From positions 18,184,001-18,248,000 of the forward strand of contig JANVAS020000231.1 of the NCBI GenBank assembly GCA_027563935.2: a stretch of 64,000 nt of DNA, written 5' to 3'. This document shows, one piece after another, positions 58,346 to 64,000 of this stretch. The stretch is from Costus lasius. Lineage: Eukaryota > Streptophyta > Magnoliopsida > Zingiberales > Costaceae. Position 1 is the first letter of the stretch; every line of letters begins with the position of its first letter. Below the pieces are notes generated by a model, which was not told the DNA's origin, did not search any database, and saw only the letters and a list, made by a program, of their open reading frames with translations. A program made the position numbers and the translations under genes.

Positions 58346-59390
58346 CTAAAGCTCAGCATCCATATCATCAAAAAGATAAGCATAAAACTTCCTCATATCA
58401 GCTTCAGTCTCCCAAGTTGCCTCCTCAACCGACTGATTTCCCCAGATAACCTTTACCAAAGGTATAGTCTTGTTTCTCAAAACTTTATCCTTTCTATCCA
58501 CAATCCGGAGAGGTCTTTCCTCAAAAGTCAAATCACTCTGAATCTGAAGAGGTTCCAATTCCAATACATGAGATGGATCAGGATGATATTTCCTCAAAAC
58601 AGAAACATGGAACACATTATGCACATGATCCATAGCAGGAGGTAAAGCTAACCGGTAAGCCACTGGACCAATTCTCTCAATAATGTCAAAAGGGCCTACA
58701 AACCTAGGGCTCAATTTGCCCTTTTTGCCAAACCTCATAACACCCTTAGTAGGTGATACCTTTAAGAAAACATGATCCCCTACCATAAACTCCAGGGAAC
58801 GACGACGGTCATCAGCATAACTCTTCTGTCTGTCCCGAGCAATCTTCAATTTATCCTGAATCTCTCTGACCTTATCAGTAGTCTCCTGTACTGCATCAGA
58901 TCTCAAAATCATTCTGTCACCAGTTTCCTCCCAACACAAGGGAGTCCTACACCTTCTTCCATACAAAGCCTCATATGGAGCCATCTGAATACTGGAGTGG
59001 AAGTTATTATTATAAGTGAACTCTATCAAAGATAGATCCCGATTCCACTCAGAACTCCAATCAACCACATAAGCTCTCAACAAGTCTTCTAGAGTCTGTA
59101 TAGTACGCTCCGTCTGGCCATCAGACTGAGGATGGTATGCTGTACTAAAACTCAACTTAGTACCCAAACCCTCCTGTAAGCTCTTCCAAAATCTGGACAA
59201 AAACCGAGAGTCCCTATCAGACACAATATCGACAGGCACTCCATGCAGTCTGACTATCTCATCAATGTATAATCTAGCCAGCCTCTCTAAAGAATAAGTC
59301 ATCTTAATCGGGAGAAAATGGGCTGATTTAGTGAGTCTATCAACGATCACCCAAATAGCATCATGACCCAATCTGGTTCTAGGCAAACCA
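58346..59390 (-). CDS. GypE pol, 3' part: integrase core and chromodomain (E3)
   Basis: The C-terminal 345 residues or so of the gypsy polyprotein, open to its natural stop. It begins within integrase just after the [12 protein letters not shown] segment, keeps the catalytic core ([22 protein letters not shown]) and the [16 protein letters not shown] domain, and ends with a complete chromodomain ([19 protein letters not shown]). This is the only intact chromodomain in the window and places GypE among chromoviruses. The start is not natural: A4 enters at 59391, and the upstream part of the gene must lie beyond the window. aacca (59386-59390) is the presumed TSD half of A4. Confidence 0.92.
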
Positions 59391-60966
59391 TGAAAGGTCC
59401 CCTAGAATAGGGGGGTGAAACCCTAAACATGCGCAACATAAGATTTCGCATGGGCGGAAATAGGGTTTGCATAGGATCGCATGTAGTATGTCTATATAAT
59501 CAACTTCTTTCAATTCAAAGATCAAGTTAAGATCTTTTACCATAGCCATGAAGAAGGAGTCGGCTTGGAAGCTAGAGAACGATAGGGGTCTCCTCCAAAG
59601 TGTGCCACACACAAGATGAAGTTGGCTCACTCCTTGTCGTCCTTGTGCTAGCAAAGCTTCAAGGCTCTTGTCCTCTTGTCGTATGAAGGAGATGAAGAAC
59701 ACTTTCGGCTAGGGCGATGAAGCTCTTCCTCTTTTCGTCAAAACCAACCTCTTCACGAATGGATAGACGACCAAGCAAGAAGACAACATGCGTTGAGGCG
59801 TTTATTTTAGATGAGGCGTTACATGATTTCCCAATATGGAAAGTCATGAAGCTTTCGCCCACTCAAAGCAAACCGCCCTAAAACGCTTCCACCTTGAACC
59901 AACCGTTCACACATGTGTGAACCGGTTCAATGGAATTCGGTCCAACGCTTTTGGTTCAATGACAAAACCAAAACAACCCAAGCCATGGTCTAGATCTCTC
60001 TCTGAACCAAATGGTTCAAGATCTAACCGTTGATCTTTTGATGCATCTGATCTCACTGATCTAGCATCACTTCTCTCGATCGAAGCTTACCGATCTCATG
60101 CCCTAATCAATCAAACATGATCAGACCAGATCTCACTTACAATCAGAGTTTAAACTCCTTTAAACTGAATCCAAACAATTCAGTCCACACGATCTGACTT
60201 AAGCAAGCCATATCATCAAATTGTGCGACCCTAAGGGTTTCCTTTAAATGTCGGTAACGATAACTTACGTTATCACGATCAGTGAGGGGTATCTAGCAAC
60301 ACATCACTGTCTCCCGATATAAAGGAAAGAGTCTTCCAAGACTACACCCAAAACACAGCACAAGTGTGAATCTTCTTCACAAGGCATACATGTTTCCTTT
60401 GCCACTGGATGTTCTTATTGGACAAGCGTGTTAAGCCTGTGACTCCAATATGATGAGCATGATTAGATCAGATGAACATAGTCACCTGGGTATGGCCATA
60501 CACTATTCTCAATCATCTCATTCAGGGGGGCCCCTTTAGAACATCACACTCCTTAAACAAGGAGACGGCAATCCTATGTCTATCACTAGTGTCCTAACCT
60601 GACTCATGATCATTATCCAAGATAGTTTATAATCATTATGTTTCAAATGATATTGAACTACCTCAAAACAATGACAATCATCATTTAGAAACACAAGTGA
60701 TCTCAAGTCAAAGGACATGTGCCACTTGTAGCATACAAGGATTATTCACATTGTGACAAGCAATTGAATATCCTAGTAGGGTCTGTCCAGTACATCCAAT
60801 GTACCCATGAGTCTACATCTTATTCTATGCTCGAAGCATCCTATAAGATTAGAACACATATTAGTCTCAATCATATCAAGGTTGTCTCATGTTCACCAAG
60901 ATATCTCGACTAAGGACATTACAGCATGTCAGCCAAGCTGAACAGCATTGAGACATTATTCAGAAG
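59391..60966 (-). mobile_element. CopA 3' LTR of A4, end deleted
   Basis: Begins tgaaaggtcccc and follows the CopA LTR to cattattcagaag. The last 130 bases or so of the LTR are missing, and pol sequence follows at once. The terminal hairpin CCCCTA/TAGGGG is at 59399-59413. The U5-side sequence is yet another CopA subtype. Confidence 0.9.
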
Positions 60967-63900
60967 GAACAACACCAAGTTCTCTCACGAACTTACGAAT
61001 CCATACTGTCTCCTTGGATGCTTCCGAGGCTGCAACATACTCGGCTTCTGTTGTGGAATCAGCAATAGTTGACTGTTTGAAACTCTTCCATACCACTGCT
61101 CCACCATTCAAGCTAAAAACATAGCCTGATTGCGATCGGAAATCATCCTGGTCCGACTGGAACGAAGCGTCAGTATATCCTTCTATACTGAGTTCTTCCT
61201 GACCACCATATATCAAGAACATATCTTTGGTCCTCCGCAGATATTTTAAGATGTTCTTGACTGCAATCCAGTGTGCCTGTCCTGGATTACTTTGGAAACG
61301 ACTGGTCACGCTTAACCCGTAAGCGACGTCTGGGCGAGTACACAACATCGCATACATAATGGACCCAATAGCCGAAGCATAAGGCGTATTGTCCATTTCA
61401 TCTTTCTCAGTCTGTGTTTGTGGACACTGACTCTTCGAAAGATTCAGACCATGTCTGACTGGAAGATATCCCCTTTTAGATTTCTCTAAATGGAATCTTT
61501 CCAGGACCTTATCGATGTAAGTACTCTGGCACAGCCCGAGAAGCCTCTTAGATCTATCCCTGTAGATCTTCACACCTAACACATAGGCTGCTTCTCCTAA
61601 ATCTTTCATCTGGAAACATTTCCTTAGCCATGCCTTAACCGCATGCATTTCTGGAATATCATTTCCAATGATCAAGATGTCATCGACGTAGAGGACTAGG
61701 AATGTAATCACGCTCCCACTAAACCTCTTATATACACACGAGTCATCTTCGTTCTTGATGAAACCAAACTCAGAGATTGATTCATCAAAACGAATATTCC
61801 AGCTTCTAGATGCTTGTTTCAGTCCATAAATGGACCTCTTTAACTTGCATATTTTATGACAATCTCATGGATTAGTGAAACCTTCAGGTTGTGTCATATA
61901 CACATCCTCATCCAGATTTCCATTAAGGAAAGCTGTTTTCACATCCATCTGCCAGATCTCATAATCGTAATATGCTGCTATCGCGAAAAGAATCCGAATA
62001 GACTTGAACATGGCTACAGGTGAAAAAGTTTCATCATAATCTATCCCGTAGATTTGTTTGAAACCTTTCGCAACTAGCCTGCCTTTATAGGTAACGACGT
62101 TACCATCCATGTCAATCTTCTTCTTGAAGATCCATTTACAGCCTATGGGGATTACTCCCGGAGGCGGATCAACCAAATCCCAGACTTGGTTATCTGACAT
62201 GGAGTCCATCTCGGCTCGCATAGCTTCAAGCCATCTAGCTGACTCCGGTTCACTGACCGCATCCACATAAGTGAGGGGTTCATCATTTTCAATGATGTAG
62301 ACTCCGTCATAGCGCTCAGGCTGTCGACGGATCCTTCCCGATCTTCGCGGTTCCCGTGATATCTGAGCCTCAGGTTGTTCAATAACCTGATCCACCGGCT
62401 CAGGCTCATCCAACTGCGCTTGACTACTTTGTCCTTCCTCTGGATTCTCATCCAGCTTTATTTCTCTCCCACTGGCTTCTTGTAGAAGAAACTCCTTCTC
62501 AAGAAATATGGCCGTCCGAGCAACAAATACTTTGTTCTCTTTGGGATCGTAGAAATAATAACCCTTAGTTTCCTTAGGGTAACCGACAAATATACATTTC
62601 TCAGATCTGCTCTCCAGTTTCCCAGAGGCGAGCTTTTTGACATAAGCCTCGCAACCCCAGATCCTGATAAATGTCAAGCTCGGCTGTTTCCCATACCATA
62701 ACTCATATGGCGTCTTTGAAACTGCCTTGGATGGCACTCGGTTTAGTACCTTTGCAGCTGTTTCCAGTGCAAAACCCCAAAAGGAGTAAGGTAGAGTAGC
62801 CTGACTCATCATAGAACGAACCATATCAAGTAACGTTCTATTTCTCCTCTCGGACACACCATTCCATTGCGGTGTTCCTAGCGGAGTGAGCTGTGAGATA
62901 ATCCCACACTCCTTCAGATAGTCAGTAAACGCATGACTCAAGTATTCTCCACCTCGATCAGAACGAAGTGCCTTGATATTTCGGCCTAGCTGATTCTGTA
63001 CTTCATTTTTGAACTCTTTGAACTTGTCAAAAGATTCACTCTTATGTCTCATAAGATAGACATAACCATACCTACTGAAATCGTCAGTAAAGGTAATGAA
63101 GTACTGATAGCCACCTCTAGCATGTTTACTAAACGGCCCACACACATCACTGTGTATAAGGTCAAGTAAACCTGAAGCCCTTTGACCTTTGTTAGGAAAA
63201 GGTGACTTCGTCATTTTACCCATTAAACAAGCTTTGCATGTATCAATCTCCTCATAGGAGAATGATCCCAGCAGTCCATGATCATGCAACCGCTTAATGC
63301 GCTTCTTGTTAATATGGCCTAAATGACTATGCCATAACAAGGTGCTGTCATCAGCATACTTGGCTTTCTTATTATCAATGTTTTGTACAGAATATTCCAT
63401 GTCCAACATGAATAACCCATTGTTAATTGAACCAGTTCCATAAATAATATTATCATAAGATAAAACACACTTTGAAATGTTGCATTCAAAGGCAAATCCT
63501 TTCCTGACAAGAGCAGGAATAGAGATAATATTTTTGGTGATACTCGGTACAAAATAACAATTGTTTAATTCCAATACAATGCCAGATGGTAAAGAAATGA
63601 AATAGTCTCCTACAGCAACAGCAGCAACCCGTGGGCCGTTTCCAACGCATAGGTCTACCTCATGCTGTCCCACCTGCCTTCTTCTCTTGAGTTCCTGTAC
63701 ATTTGAACAAATGTGAACTCCACATGCAGTGTCCAACACCCATGAAATAGAAGAAGAAGATAACATGACCTCAGTCACAAATATACCTGAGCCAGAAGCG
63801 ATGCTTCCCCTCTTATCTCCTTGGAGCGCTTTACAGTCCTTTTTCCAGTGACCCAGCTGGCCACAGTGGAAACACCTGTTGTCCTTCGCCCGCTTCACCT

Positions 63901-64000
63901 TTTGTTTCAGAGCCTTACTGTAGTTCTTGACAGGGGCCTTGCCCTTCTTCCCCTTCTTCTTGTTCCTCGAAGGAACCATCAAGACAGAGGTTGAAGGCTT
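60967..64000 (-). pseudogene. CopA gag-pol, partial, with deletion and one stop (A4)
   Basis: Runs from within RNase H (left) back to the end of Gag at the right edge of the window, in one frame. It has the CCHC knuckle (CFHCGQLGHWKKDC), protease DTACG, integrase (SERRNR) and RT with an intact YVDD. A TGA at 61865-61867 replaces a Ser codon in RT. The RNase H end, polypurine tract and LTR start are removed by a deletion of about 0.41 kb, judged against A3. Most of gag, the leader and the 5' LTR are outside the window. Confidence 0.92.

Overview
The window is plant nuclear DNA made entirely of LTR retrotransposons inserted into one another. I see no host gene, rRNA, tRNA or CRISPR. Evidence for a plant: Ty1/copia polyproteins (gag-protease-integrase-RT-RNase H) beside chromodomain-bearing Ty3/gypsy polyproteins, primer sites matching plant initiator tRNA-Met, LTRs of 1.7-3.5 kb and 5-bp target-site duplications (TSDs). 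An angiosperm with a large, repeat-rich genome is likely; the species cannot be told from this sequence. I use four working families. CopA is copia with an LTR of about 1.7 kb (Angela-like). CopB is copia with an LTR of about 1.94 kb. GypE is a gypsy chromovirus with an LTR of 2.9-3.0 kb (Tekay/Del-like). GypG is a related gypsy with an LTR of about 3.5 kb.

Layout, left to right. 1-889 is the edge of a minus-strand CopA LTR (A0) inserted into the RT of a plus-strand CopA copy (A1, 890-3982). A short CopB-like LTR piece (3983-4302) and a fold-back junction (4303-4395) lead into GypE copy E1 on the plus strand (4364-20882). E1 is split at 8913/18042 by a complete, very young minus-strand CopA element (A2, 8914-18036; TSD ATATT; 1,293-codon ORF). 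E1 has also lost its pol end and most of its 3' LTR. 20883-23673 is the 5' LTR, primer site and leader of a plus-strand CopB-like element (B3). It is cut by a GypG-like LTR (G3, 23674-25368), which is cut by CopB copy B1 (minus, 25369-28955).

B1's pol is interrupted by a second CopB copy, B2 (minus, from 28956). B2's 3' LTR is split by a whole GypG element (G2, 29746-41939, TSD GCCTA). G2 itself holds a GypE solo LTR (E2, 32495-35537, TSD TCTTC). B2's coding region (43130-47050) has six internal stops. Just upstream of its start codon sits CopA copy A3 (47056-55426). The 5' LTR of A3 is cut by GypE copy E3 (minus, from 55427), whose integrase is cut by CopA copy A4 (minus, 59391 to beyond the window). 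The longest chain is therefore B3 < G3 < B1 < B2 < A3 < E3 < A4, seven levels deep.

No unknown protein system was found. The observations most worth checking are structural. (i) The 5' LTR of G2 is replaced by a 2.3-kb palindrome that ends in U5 sequence on both sides yet is flanked by a clean TSD. (ii) CopA LTRs carry a U5-terminal hairpin whose arms differ between copies in a compensatory way. (iii) The CopA leader carries a duplicated hairpin with one compensatory base-pair change. (iv) Two gypsy families share a tandem 76-80-bp LTR motif. (v) A3 has a full-length ORF but a changed RT catalytic motif (YVDH).
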